A stretch of 32,016 nucleotides of DNA from CANIZL01 sp043788645 (GCA_043788645.1 JAYVTS010000341.1:1-32016); one strand, 5' to 3'. Shown: positions 1 to 8,671, counted from the stretch's first letter. Numbers and translations: made by a program. The notes: a model not told the origin generated them from the sequence alone.

Positions 1-1
1 T

Positions 2-166
2 GCGGATGGCGCGGCGTTGGGAAGTCGGGCGTTTGTGGACGGTGTGTTTGCTCAATTCAGGGACCGCTTCGGTCCAACCCGCCAGAGCGGAGCCCGTACA
101 ATGACCGGACTGGCGTCCGAGGGACTCTTTACGCTTCGGAAACTGCGGGTGGCGGTGTTTGGTTGA
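2..166 (+). CDS. REP-associated tyrosine transposase (RAYT), C-terminal fragment cut by the window edge
   Basis: An open frame entering from the left edge encodes 54 residues and ends in TGA at 164-166. It contains DGAALGSRAFVDGVF, then RDRFGPTRQSGAR, and ends LRKLRVAVFG. This matches my recollection of the C-terminus of Y1-type REP-associated transposases in Verrucomicrobiota: a conserved DG.xLGS..FV..VF block, a basic GAR segment and a terminal LRDLRV-like stretch. These enzymes are single-strand HUH nucleases that act on REP hairpins. The catalytic HUH and Tyr residues lie outside the window, so identity rests on the tail alone. Two hairpins immediately downstream fit a RAYT/REP arrangement. 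Alternative: the tail of an unrelated hypothetical protein. Confidence 0.65.
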   Translation, partial: ADGAALGSRAFVDGVFAQFRDRFGPTRQSGARTMTGLASEGLFTLRKLRVAVFG

Positions 167-208
167 GGCACTTGTCGATTGGAACCTATTTTTGTGGGTG
201 CGGATGAG

Positions 209-264
209 GGTGCAGGGACGCGCTCCCTACGTCGCGCGTGGGTGCCGGGGCGGCACCCACTACG
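209..264. repeat. REP-like hairpin doublet downstream of the RAYT tail
   Basis: Two inverted repeats lie head to tail. The first, 214-228, pairs AGGGA with TCCCT around a 5-base loop. The second, 238-260, pairs GTGGGTGCCG with CGGCACCCAC, a perfect 10-bp stem with a GGG loop. Both end in the same pentamer CTACG (227-231 and 260-264), 33 bases apart. A shared foot after each hairpin next to a RAYT gene is what REP elements look like. No second copy was seen elsewhere in this window, so repetitiveness in the genome is inferred. Confidence 0.5.
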
Positions 265-606
265 GGGAATTTCGGACTGGTCGGCGCCTTCACTGGTCGC
301 CCGGCGCGACAGTGCGTAAAAAAGGGACGGGCGGATTGCAAAATCCTACTTCACATCATAATAATTCATGATTGGTATATTGACTATTAAGTTTCTCAAT
401 TCGCCATTTCTTTGTTTTTTTCCCTGTTTTACGAAATCAGGAAAGAGGCGTCACGTACCCTCGCTCAGCACTTCCCGCCGAATTGCGGCGTGGGCAGGCG
501 TTGTTTCCGCGCCCCAAACCGCGGAAAAAGAGGCGGCTTTGGTATCTCGACACGAACCCGACCGAAGCAATCCTGGCGGTTTTTTCTCCCTTGTTTGACT
601 CTTGCA
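265..606. other. Intergenic stretch with no supported gene
   Basis: The stretch is AT-rich around 310-430 and GC-rich after 470. Short open frames at 368-598, 412-789 and 437-649 show no recognisable domain and partly run into the antisense of glycerate kinase. No convincing terminator was found for the glycerate kinase gene that ends here on the minus strand. Confidence 0.6.
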
Positions 607-1728
607 TCAGACGGCACGAGCGACGCGACCCGCCAACTCCGCGAGGCACCGGCCCGCCTCCGCCTTCGCAACGGCCAGCGAGGCAATTTCGGGAACGAGC
701 GCGTAGATTCCCGAAAAAAGCCGTTCGTCCGACGAGAGCTCGGCAACAGACTCAACCCTCCCAGCCAAACCAAAGCAGGGTTTTCCTAGTGCCTTCGCCC
801 ATTGTGCCACGCGTCCGGTGCCCTTGCCCATGAGAGTTTGACGATCAATTCCGCCTTCACCTGTCAGCACGAGGTCGGCCGCCGAAATCTTTTCGGGTAG
901 ACCCGCGAGCTTCGCGAAAATATCGAAACCGGATTCTAATCGTCCCCCGAGAAATGCCCGCAATGCGAATCCAAGCCCTCCGGCGGCCCCACTGCCCGCG
1001 TCGGCGGCGACATCACGGCCGAGTTGATTCCGAGTGATTTCTGCTAGACGACCCAATGCGGCTTCCGCGGCCAGGAAATCCGCCGCTGTCAGGCCCTTTT
1101 GCGGACCGTAGATTCTGGAACAACCCTGGGTGCCGAGGAGCGGATTTTTGACGTCACACGCGGCGACGATCTCAAGCTCGGCAAACCGATCCGCGGGCAG
1201 CGACCATTTGGCCAATTGGATTAGATCTGGCCAACGATCAATTTCGATTCCGGCCGAATCTACAAAATAACCGCCCAAGGAACGGGCCATCCCGAAACCT
1301 CCGTCGTTGGTGGCGCTACCCCCTAAGCCAATGATCAGCCGACGTGCCCCGAGTCGAAGCGCGGCGGCAATCATTTCTCCAAGTCCGCGGGAATCGAGTT
1401 GAAATGGATGAAACTCACCTGCTGGCAAAAGAGCGAGCCCGATGCTTTGGGTCGATTCGACGATTGCGGTCCGGGTGACGGGAGACCAACCCCAAGTGGC
1501 GTTTCGGGGTCGGTGGGCAGCGTCTACCGTGGAGAGAGTTTGGGTTTCGGCGGACAACAGTTCGGTGATCAGGGCTCCGAATCCGTCGCCTCCGTCGCTC
1601 ATCGGGAGTAGTTCGAGGTGGTCTTGAGGGTACACCGCCGTCCAACCCGAAGCGATGGCTTCGGCCGCGGCTCGGGCCGAGAGGGTCCCTTTGAACTTAT
1701 CTGGCACAATCAGAACACGACGTGGCAT
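607..1728 (-). CDS. garK: Glycerate kinase (glycerate 2-kinase, GarK/GlxK family)
   Basis: The product (373 residues) phosphorylates glycerate with ATP, normally giving 2-phosphoglycerate and feeding glyoxylate, tartronate or serine carbon into glycolysis; it is cytoplasmic. Family hallmarks are present: an N-terminal PDKFKGTLSA motif, PMSDGGDGF, the glycine-rich GLGGSATNDGG segment, AGGLGFAL followed by FLGG, and DLVLTGEGGID near the C-terminal third. Length is normal for the family. The open frame extends 23 codons further upstream, but the ATG giving MPRRVLIVPDKFKG places the first beta strand where the family starts. It is divergent from the aldo/keto reductase, with 79 bp between start codons. 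No strong ribosome binding site is visible. Confidence 0.95.
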   Translation of the reverse strand: MPRRVLIVPDKFKGTLSARAAAEAIASGWTAVYPQDHLELLPMSDGGDGFGALITELLSAETQTLSTVDAAHRPRNATWGWSPVTRTAIVESTQSIGLALLPAGEFHPFQLDSRGLGEMIAAALRLGARRLIIGLGGSATNDGGFGMARSLGGYFVDSAGIEIDRWPDLIQLAKWSLPADRFAELEIVAACDVKNPLLGTQGCSRIYGPQKGLTAADFLAAEAALGRLAEITRNQLGRDVAADAGSGAAGGLGFALRAFLGGRLESGFDIFAKLAGLPEKISAADLVLTGEGGIDRQTLMGKGTGRVAQWAKALGKPCFGLAGRVESVAELSSDERLFSGIYALVPEIASLAVAKAEAGRCLAELAGRVARAV

Positions 1729-1807
1729 GGGTCGGATTGACGTCGGTCGGGTCGGGTTAAACAAGGGAAAGCTGACAAGGGGCTCAATTCCCTTCATCTT
1801 TCAGCCC

Positions 1808-2989
1808 ATGAACTACCGCCGTTTCGGTCGAACCGATCTCACGATGCCTGTTTTCTCCTGCGGAGGAATGCGGTATCAGCAGTCGTGGTCGGACATTCCT
1901 TGGGACCAGGTGCCGAAAGATGGCCAAGCGAATCTGGAGGCGACAATTCATCGGTCGGTGGAACTGGGGATTAATCACATTGAGACAGCACGCGGTTATG
2001 GCAGTTCCGAAATGCAGCTCGGGCCGGTCCTGAAACAATTCAAGCGAGCCCAACTGATCGTCCAAACGAAGGTCGCGCCAAAATCGACCGCACGAGAATT
2101 TAGGGAGACGTTTGAGACGTCGATGAAATATCTCGGGCTGGATCAGGTGGAGTTGCTGTCGTTGCACGGAATTAATAACCGTGAACTCCTCGATTTTACT
2201 TTGCGATCCGGCGGTTGTTTGGAGGTCTGCCGTCAGCTCCAGCGGGAAGGCCGTGTCCGATTCATTGGCTTCAGTACGCATGCGACTCCCGATATTATTT
2301 CGGAAGCAATCCGCAGCGACGAATTCGATTACCTAAATCTACACTGGTATTTCGTCAATGATCTCAACCGCCCCTGTATTGCCGAGGCGGCGCAACGAGA
2401 TCTGGGCGTCTTCATTATCAGTCCGAATGATAAAGGAGGAAAATTATATCTGGGCCTGCCGAAGATGCGATCGCTCTGTGCGCCGTTGACCCCCATGCAG
2501 TTTAATGATTTGTACTGCTTGGCGCGGCCGGAAATTCACACGCTGTCGATCGGCGCAGCGAAGCCCTCGGACTTTGACGAGCATATCGCTGCCCTAACCC
2601 TTTATGATCGGGCGGCGGCAGCTGTGGAGTCCATTGAGCGGCGGTTGCATGAGGAGCTGAAGCGTGTTCATGGCGCCGATTGGATGCAGCGATGGTGGGT
2701 GAACCTACCCGAATACCTTCAGGTCCCGGGCGAGGTCAATGTGGTCGAGATTCTTCGGATTTGGACTTACGCTAAAGCTCTGGAACTTCCGGAGTGGGCC
2801 AAGTTTCGCTATAATATGCTCGGGAATGCCGACCATTGGTTTCCCGGTGAGCACATTGAAAAGCTGGATCGAACGAAAATCGGAGCCGCTTTGGCGCGGA
2901 GCCCGTTTGCGGATCGGATTCCCGCCATTTTGGAACAAGCCCATGCGCTATTCCATGACGCTCCTGTCAAGCGGTTGAGCCAAAGTTGA
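1808..2989 (+). CDS. Aldo/keto reductase of the COG1453 type with a degenerate C-terminal domain
   Basis: The 393-residue product starts MNYRRFGRTDLTMPV, a standard aldo/keto reductase opening. Residues 1-290 form the TIM-barrel part. The tetrad is readable as Tyr64 (RGYGSSE), Lys88 (VQTKVAP) and His120 (LSLHGIN), but the position usually occupied by Asp is Glu59 (HIETARGYG). The C-terminal 100 residues resemble the ferredoxin-like tail of COG1453 proteins (VNVVEILRIW) yet contain none of the expected clustered cysteines. It probably reduces an unknown carbonyl substrate with NADPH; activity is uncertain given the substitution. An upstream in-frame extension to 1655 overlaps the glycerate kinase gene and is rejected. 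It converges on the FMN reductase gene with only 5 bp between stops. Confidence 0.9.
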   Translation: MNYRRFGRTDLTMPVFSCGGMRYQQSWSDIPWDQVPKDGQANLEATIHRSVELGINHIETARGYGSSEMQLGPVLKQFKRAQLIVQTKVAPKSTAREFRETFETSMKYLGLDQVELLSLHGINNRELLDFTLRSGGCLEVCRQLQREGRVRFIGFSTHATPDIISEAIRSDEFDYLNLHWYFVNDLNRPCIAEAAQRDLGVFIISPNDKGGKLYLGLPKMRSLCAPLTPMQFNDLYCLARPEIHTLSIGAAKPSDFDEHIAALTLYDRAAAAVESIERRLHEELKRVHGADWMQRWWVNLPEYLQVPGEVNVVEILRIWTYAKALELPEWAKFRYNMLGNADHWFPGEHIEKLDRTKIGAALARSPFADRIPAILEQAHALFHDAPVKRLSQS

Positions 2990-2994
2990 GAGCC

Positions 2995-3576
2995 TCAGGG
3001 GTGGACCGGAGCTAGCGGGGCCGCCGGGCGCAATCGGATGCCGCGAATCCGTTCGACAAACGTGACGTATTCCGCCGCCTGTTCCTTGAGGCGTTTGATG
3101 AGGTCCGTATTAACAAACTGTCCGTGGGAATCGAAGGCCTCGCCGATTCCGGGCATAAACACGCGTTTCGGAAACAGGTATGCATTGCGATAGCCGAAGA
3201 TCGCTTGCAATTGCTCGACGCTCCGGAGTGCCCCCCAAATTCCGGCCGCAAGACCTACAAAGCAAACCGGGCGCGCTTCAAAACTTTCGGGGAATTTCAA
3301 GTGGTCGATGAACAGCTTCAATACTCCCGGCATCGAGCCATTGTATTCTGGAGTGACGACGACCAGGCCGCTGGCGTCGAGCACACCTTGTGTGAAGGGT
3401 GCAAAGGCGGCGGGCTTGGTCGCATAGGCCCCCGGGGCAAATAGTTCGAGCGGAAGTTCGTGCAGGTCCAGTACCCGCGCCGGAACGCCGAGATCGCGAT
3501 AAATGCCTTCAAGGAGGCTCGTCACTTTGCGGGTGTTCGAACCCGGACGATTAGTACCAGAGATAAGGGTAATCAT
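2995..3576 (-). CDS. NADPH-dependent FMN reductase / quinone reductase family flavoprotein
   Basis: The product has 193 residues, the usual size for this flavodoxin-fold family (ChrR, YieF, azoreductase-like). SGTNRPGSNT at residues 6-15 is the FMN phosphate loop and PEYNGSMPG at 76-84 is the isoalloxazine-binding loop. These cytoplasmic enzymes transfer electrons from NAD(P)H via FMN to flavins, quinones or other acceptors; the physiological substrate cannot be read from the sequence. A proline-rich tail of about ten residues extends past the fold. The ATG at 3576 sits directly at the start of the first beta strand, so the start is secure. Nothing nearby ties it to a pathway, although the convergent aldo/keto reductase is also a redox enzyme. 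Confidence 0.93.
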   Translation of the reverse strand: MITLISGTNRPGSNTRKVTSLLEGIYRDLGVPARVLDLHELPLELFAPGAYATKPAAFAPFTQGVLDASGLVVVTPEYNGSMPGVLKLFIDHLKFPESFEARPVCFVGLAAGIWGALRSVEQLQAIFGYRNAYLFPKRVFMPGIGEAFDSHGQFVNTDLIKRLKEQAAEYVTFVERIRGIRLRPAAPLAPVHP

Positions 3577-3647
3577 AATTAATAATAGCCGTTGGCGACC
3601 GTCTTACCTGTTCGGCTGATTCCACCCCGCACCCGTCGCCTAAATCG

Positions 3648-4113
3648 GTGCGGGTCGCCCCCCCGACGGGAGACCCAGCTGGCAATGGCTCACTTCCGCT
3701 TCATTGTCGAATAGGTTGGGCGTTTCAACTCGTTGCCGCCATCATTTTGTTACAAACTCTTTTTTCCAAACTCGCTGGGGCCGCCGATTCTGGGGATCTA
3801 TTTATGGCGTTGGGAGTCGAGCCGTGGGGGGCGAGTGGAACGAGTGGCTGTCATCCTGCGGTTGCGGGGGCCTTGGGCTGTGGGGGGCGCTGGATTGTGG
3901 CTCGGGCTCATGACGAGCGCGATCTTTATCTATCGGGCCGGACTGGGCTTGACCGTTCAGGACGGGGGCGGACGCGCCTTCGCGTTAGCCGTCACTGTTT
4001 TCGGGGCGAGCGACTTGGTGTGGTGGTTCCACCGATTCCAGTTCCTTGGGCTTGGCTCACGACTTTTTAGAATTTCGGGTGCAGAATTTGTTGTCTTAAA
4101 TAAACGCGGCTAA
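3648..4113 (+). pseudogene. DoxX-like membrane protein gene interrupted by a frameshift
   Basis: Two overlapping frames together spell a DoxX-like four-helix membrane protein. The first frame gives RIGWAFQLVAAIILLQTLF and then FMALGVEPWG, up to about 3830. The continuation lies in the next frame: VERVAVILRLRGPWA, the helix LGLMTSAIFIY, then LTVQDGGGRAFALAVTVF and WWFHRFQFLG, ending at TAA 4111-4113. The switch falls at a run of six G (around 3825-3832); removing one G joins the frames as EPWGRVERVAVIL. Compared with my recollection of DoxX-like relatives, about four residues near the junction may also be missing. The gene is broken as written; a base-call error is possible. The start is unclear: a GTG at 3648 is the first candidate, and an ATG at 3685 is out of frame. 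Confidence 0.65.
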
Positions 4114-4137
4114 ATAAAACTCCTAACCCTTCCGTCT

Positions 4138-4980
4138 ATGAAGCTATCCAATAGTATTGTTGCCGTGCCGACGCGGACGAAAATGTCGTCCTCTCATTAC
4201 CGACTCCGAATTGCCGCCACCGAGGCAGATGTTCGGGCGGCTCAATTGTTGCGTTTTATTGTGTTCAATTTGGAACTGCGCGAAGGTTTAGATGATTCGT
4301 TTGATACTTGCCTGGACACGGATCGGTTTGACGCGGCGTGCGAACACTTAGTGGTGGAAGAAATCTCGACCGGCGAAATTGTGGGGACCTATCGACTACA
4401 AACCGGGATGCGTGCCCGCGAATGCCACGGCTATTATTCTGAACAAGAATTCGATTTCAAACCCTATGAATCCCTGCGTTCGGAACTTCTTGAATTGGGT
4501 CGGGCATGCATTCGCTCCGGCCACCGGAATTTTGCCGTCCTTAACCTGTTGTGGAAAGGGATTTCAGCTTATGCCCGCGACCACGGGGCTCGGTATCTGG
4601 TAGGGTGTAGTTCCCTGACTTCAGAGGATCCGGCGGAGGGCGCCACGGTGTATCAGATTCTACAGCCCCGATTGGTTGCACCGGAGTTTCGAACCCGACC
4701 CGTTCCCGCCTACGAATGTCGACAAACGTCGGTAGCCGACGAAGCCCAGGTAATTTCTGATTTGTTGGGAGAAGCAGGAATCGCGGGGACTCTCGCTCTA
4801 CCGAAACCTCGGGATACTCCGAAAATCCCGAAACTATTAGCCACTTATTTGGCACTCGGAGCGAAGATCTGCGGTCCACCGGCGCTCGATCGAGCCTTTA
4901 AGACCATCGACTTCCTGACCCTGATGGATTTGCGAGAGGTCTCGCTCCGTTGGGATGGCTTTGGGAAATCCGCTCGTTAG
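4138..4980 (+). CDS. olsB: Ornithine lipid synthesis N-acyltransferase, OlsB-like (GNAT fold)
   Basis: The 280-residue product belongs to the hemolysin/OlsB acetyltransferase-like family. Readable family segments are YRLRIAATEADVRAAQLLR, where the fold begins, then CEHLVVEE, IVGTYRLQTG, a conserved ELGRACIRSGHRN block and LVGCSSL. OlsB transfers a 3-hydroxyacyl group from acyl carrier protein to the alpha-amino group of ornithine, giving lyso-ornithine lipid at the membrane. The immediate downstream gene encodes an OlsA/PlsC-type O-acyltransferase, which strongly supports the olsBA reading. The C-terminal 70 residues (IPKLLATYLALGAKICGPPALDR) also match this family. A second ATG at 4183 would remove only 15 poorly conserved residues. 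The acyl acceptor is inferred, since some relatives use other amino acids. Confidence 0.86.
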   Translation: MKLSNSIVAVPTRTKMSSSHYRLRIAATEADVRAAQLLRFIVFNLELREGLDDSFDTCLDTDRFDAACEHLVVEEISTGEIVGTYRLQTGMRARECHGYYSEQEFDFKPYESLRSELLELGRACIRSGHRNFAVLNLLWKGISAYARDHGARYLVGCSSLTSEDPAEGATVYQILQPRLVAPEFRTRPVPAYECRQTSVADEAQVISDLLGEAGIAGTLALPKPRDTPKIPKLLATYLALGAKICGPPALDRAFKTIDFLTLMDLREVSLRWDGFGKSAR

Positions 4981-4991
4981 ACTTGGTGTTG

Positions 4992-5762
4992 ATGGTGGGT
5001 CTTCCCTCGATTTTAAGGGCTACGGGCCGATTCCTACATTTCGGCGCATCGCTCGCCGGGGCAGGCCTCGATTTTGCTTGGAACCGGGAGCATCGTTCGG
5101 TGCTGCGACGAGCGCGTTGGATGCAACGTTGGAGTCGTCGATTGCTTCGATCTCTGGGAATCCGTGTAGAAATTGTGCTGGAAGTCGATGGCCAAGTCCA
5201 GCCATCGCGGGCCGGGTTAGTGGTCAGTAACCACTTAGGCTATATTGACATTCTAGTGTTAGGTGCCCAACAACCCTTGGTGTTTGTTTCAAAGAGTGAG
5301 GTGCGGCATTGGCCGATCCTGGGAGCGATGGTAGGTTTTGCGGGGACGATCTTTTTAGAACGTCGGCGTCGGGCGGATTTGAGCCGGGTGACGGCAGCGA
5401 TACGGGCGGTGGTGGATGGGGGTGTTTCCGTCGCCTTCTTTCCGGAAGGAACTTCGACCGATGGCTCCTACGTGGGCGCTTTTCATGCCGGATTGTTTGA
5501 CCCGGCGGTGACTCAATCCTGGTCGGTGATTCCCGCTTGGATCGACTATCGACTCGCCGACGGGTCCGTGGCGTCGGCGGTCAGTTACTGGGGGGACATG
5601 ATTTTTCTCCCGCATTTTCTCAAACTACTGACTCAGCCACCGATCACCGCACGGATTGTCGTAGGGGGTCCGATGCCGCAATTCGCGGATCGGAAGCAGT
5701 TGGCGTCCGCTACTCAACAGGTCGTCAGCGCTCTCTCGTACTTGCCCACGAATTTACCATAA
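4992..5762 (+). CDS. olsA: 1-acyl-glycerol-3-phosphate acyltransferase family protein, OlsA-like
   Basis: This PlsC-fold enzyme carries the acyltransferase boxes in order: NHLGYID (the His-x4-Asp catalytic box), TIFLERRRR, FPEGTSTDG and VIPAWI. Behind OlsB, the expected role is transfer of a second fatty acyl chain onto lyso-ornithine lipid, finishing a phosphorus-free membrane lipid. A role in phosphatidic acid synthesis cannot be excluded from motifs alone. A hydrophobic N-terminus suggests membrane association. The start chosen is ATG at 4992, 11 bases after the olsB stop; the frame is open to a TTG at 4950 that would overlap olsB by 31 bases. Either way the two genes are translationally close. 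Confidence 0.86.
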   Translation: MVGLPSILRATGRFLHFGASLAGAGLDFAWNREHRSVLRRARWMQRWSRRLLRSLGIRVEIVLEVDGQVQPSRAGLVVSNHLGYIDILVLGAQQPLVFVSKSEVRHWPILGAMVGFAGTIFLERRRRADLSRVTAAIRAVVDGGVSVAFFPEGTSTDGSYVGAFHAGLFDPAVTQSWSVIPAWIDYRLADGSVASAVSYWGDMIFLPHFLKLLTQPPITARIVVGGPMPQFADRKQLASATQQVVSALSYLPTNLP

Positions 5763-5889
5763 CCCAAACGTCATGCTTTAAAAGTTTTTGTGATTCTGTA
5801 TTAATATAACTCCTGGTATAAAATACTAAATTGTGTCAATTAAAAATGACTGATATGATTGGCAGTAATAAAAATGACATGTTAGTAAT

Positions 5890-5918
5890 TTGACATTTTT
5901 TGACTGTGTCAATATAAA
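5890..5918 (+). promoter_or_regulatory. Sigma-70-type promoter upstream of the unknown membrane-anchored protein
   Basis: TTGACA at 5890-5895 is followed after exactly 17 bases by TATAAA at 5913-5918, a full -35 match and a five-of-six -10 match in an AT-rich gap. Nearby direct repeats TGTGTCAAT at 5832-5840 and 5905-5913, the second inside the spacer and touching the -10 box, could be operator sites. Transcription would begin near 5925, which excludes the TTG at 5890 as the start codon of the next gene. Confidence 0.6.
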
Positions 5919-6018
5919 AATAAAGTCATTATGTTTATATGCCTGTTTCAGGCGTTTGAGTTCCACCTTGTTGACGACCGTGATCGTCTGGTTCATATCA
6001 TTTAATTATTTGGAAAAG

Positions 6019-6969
6019 ATGAAACGATCATCTTCCACCCGCCCGATTGTCTTCGTGCGAAAGGGGTGTGGAATTCGCAGCATCCCAAAGCCGTTGGATT
6101 GCGATAAGGACGTTTCAGGGGAGGCCGTGTCGAGTGCGCCGATGGGTCAGGGTGCGGTCGCGACTCCCGAAGCCACGCCGCTGCCGAGCACCGAACCCCC
6201 TTGGCCATTGGATTTCAAGCGGTGCGATTATCGGGTGTTTTGTTTGGAGACCACCGGGCAGATTCAGCACCAGTTTGACCTCCCGAGCACCGAGGCTTCT
6301 GGGGGCGCATCGTTCGGACTCGTGGATCAGCAATTGCTCCTTCGGGTCAGCCACGGTTTTTTGGTGGTGGATCCGGGGAAATTCGCTATCCGGGAGAAAA
6401 TACCCGTTTATGACAGCCAGGATTTTCCGTCTAAACAAAACCTTGAGTTGATGACGATTGACGAGCAGCGAGACGCTTATCAACCGCTATTTGACGCTCA
6501 GTTAACGAAAGGAACGGACTCCAAGTGGTTGGATTGGAAGCCCGGCGGTCAATATTTTGTATTGGCGACGGCCCCCACGGGTAAACGCTCGGCGTGGTCG
6601 CCCATGACTTACGAAGATAGCCTTATCGTAGATTTAAAAAGTCGCATGGCATCTATTCCGGTGGCGCTGAATCCCAAAGCCAATGACCAACGGAACGGCA
6701 GTGATCTTCAGATTTCCGATGAATCGGTCCAAATCAGGCAGACGGATTACCTATCGGCAGATACCCAGTTGGACTATCCCAATTATAAAAAGCGTGGGGT
6801 ATTGCAATATGAAATGAAATTAGGCGATCAAACCTTTCATTTTTCCACGACCGACAAAGATCGGCATGATTTGCGGATCGGGTTCTCCGACAATTTAATG
6901 CTGGTGACGGCGGATGGTTGCGCCTGGGTAAAGTACGAAAGTGTGCTGTATAAGATCTCAAAAAAATAA
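6019..6969 (+). CDS. Unknown protein, probably membrane-anchored, with a proline-rich linker
   Basis: I do not recognise a family. From the ATG at 6019 (GGAAAAG lies just upstream) the product has 316 residues: a basic start, a proline- and alanine-rich segment (ATPEATPLPSTEPPWP), then a beta-rich region with segments such as HGFLVVDPGKFAI and QYFVLATAPTGKRS that recall propeller-like sheets. In the same frame just upstream, codons for LLTTVIVWFISFNYLEK would form a signal anchor, so an alternative start (TTG or GTG between about 5962 and 5980) would make a type II membrane protein. That fits the proline-rich linker. The gene sits alone behind its own promoter and 31 bases before the broken SEC-C gene. 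Confidence 0.6.
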   Translation: MKRSSSTRPIVFVRKGCGIRSIPKPLDCDKDVSGEAVSSAPMGQGAVATPEATPLPSTEPPWPLDFKRCDYRVFCLETTGQIQHQFDLPSTEASGGASFGLVDQQLLLRVSHGFLVVDPGKFAIREKIPVYDSQDFPSKQNLELMTIDEQRDAYQPLFDAQLTKGTDSKWLDWKPGGQYFVLATAPTGKRSAWSPMTYEDSLIVDLKSRMASIPVALNPKANDQRNGSDLQISDESVQIRQTDYLSADTQLDYPNYKKRGVLQYEMKLGDQTFHFSTTDKDRHDLRIGFSDNLMLVTADGCAWVKYESVLYKISKK

Positions 6970-7000
6970 AGGGGTTTTAAAAAATTAAAAATAAATCAAA

Positions 7001-7359
<359 letters not shown>

Positions 7360-7383
<24 letters not shown>

Positions 7384-8526
7384 GGTTGGCTGGCTGATCC
7401 GTCGGCGCCGGCGGGTGAGCCATTGGTTGGCTTGATCGAGTACGACGGCGAGAATGACGACGGTTCCGATGATGATTTGGGACCAACTTTGCGGGATGCC
7501 AACAATGACGATTCCTGTCCCGATCATCTTGATGATGAGGGCGCCCAGGAGCGCTCCCAAAGCCGTCCCGCGGCCGCCGCTGAGGCTGGCGCCGCCGACG
7601 ACCGCGGCGGCGATGACTTCCAGTTCGTAACCCTGGCCATCGCCGCTACTGGCTGCTCCGTAATATCCGAGGGAAAGGAGTGAAGCCAGGCCAGCGGACA
7701 GGCCGGCAAGGAGGAAAACACCTAGCTTGATTCGTTCGACCCGAATTCCGGAGTAACGACTGGCCAGCTCGTTTCCGCCCACCGCATAAACTTGGCGGCC
7801 AACGGCAAGTCGACGCAGAAAAACGCTCCCCGCGCCGCCGACGCCGAGAGTCAAGAGCAGGGGCCGGAATTGGAGTCCGCCTTCGGTGCCGGCGGTCACC
7901 CAGTTTCGGAAGGGTACGGGAAAAGCGCCCACGCTCTGCCCTTCAGAGATGACAAAGGCGATTCCCCGTAGAACGGCCATCGTCCCGAGCGTAATGATGA
8001 AAGGATGAACCCGGAGAAAAATCACCATCGTCCCGTTAATCAAGCCACACATCCAACCGACACCGAGCCCGGTTCCCAATCCCAGCAGCGAGCCAATCCA
8101 CGGGCTCGTCGCGTAAGGTCCATCGGGTCCAAATTGATGGAGCACCAGTGCGGTGAGGACTCCGGTCAGGGCATAAATGGAGCCGATGGACAGGTCAATC
8201 TGACCGGCGATGATGACGCAGGTCATGCCGACGGCCATGATCGCGATGAACGAAGTATCCTTCGCTAACTGGGTGAGGCTTTCTGCGTTGAGAAATTTGT
8301 TAACGCGTTCTGTGGCCGGCGCTTCGTCTCCGTTGGGCAAGGTGATCTTAATCCGTTCACGGGTGCCGTCGGGAAGGGTTCTAAACACCGGGCGGTTGGC
8401 GAATCCGCCAAAGGTAGCCAGGAGCGTTCCCAGGACCAAAACCACCAGGATGAGCCCGGTTTCGGCGAAACGAGGCGCTCGTTGGGAGGGGACTGCCGAC
8501 CCGGCAAGGGATGGGGCACGACTCAT
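7360..8526 (-). CDS. Sugar-type ABC transporter permease (RbsC/BPD_transp_2 family)
   Basis: The 388-residue product is a multi-helix inner membrane permease of the ribose/xylose/galactose class. Recognisable segments are the first helix TGLILVVLVLGTLLATFGG, IIAGQIDLSIGSIYALTG, the loop VHPFIITLGTMAVLRGIAF, and GGASLSGGRGTALGALLGA near the C-terminus, followed by QIIIGTVVILAVVLDQ. A periplasmic insert of about 45 residues between helix 1 and helix 2 (LPDGTRERIKITLPNGDE) is longer than usual. The ATG at 8526 was chosen over 64 upstream codons because MSRAPSLAG leads directly to the first helix. No ATP-binding or substrate-binding subunit is encoded on either side, so the transported compound is unknown. 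The basic C-terminal tail overlaps the SEC-C gene. Confidence 0.9.
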
Positions 8527-8671
8527 GTGATGTTTTACCGTAACGACCGGTGTCCGTGTCTGTCCAACCCCGTGCTTGAATCCCGGTCGTTCACCTTTGG
8601 TTGGCGAATACTTCCTTTCTGGGAGGGTCGGCATGGACTTGGTGCAGCGGGCTGTCAGGCTGGGATGGAAA

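Noticed and set aside
412..833. Overlapping open frames before glycerate kinase
   Set aside because: They run antisense into the glycerate kinase gene or lack any conserved sequence.
1655..1807. Upstream extension of the aldo/keto reductase
   Set aside because: It overlaps the start of glycerate kinase and has no family similarity; the family N-terminus begins at ATG 1808.
4950..4991. TTG start for olsA overlapping olsB
   Set aside because: An ATG at 4992 follows the olsB stop closely; the extra 14 residues are not needed by the family. Not fully excluded.
5890..5892. TTG as start codon of the unknown protein
   Set aside because: These bases form the first half of the -35 box of a near-consensus promoter, so they should not be transcribed from it.
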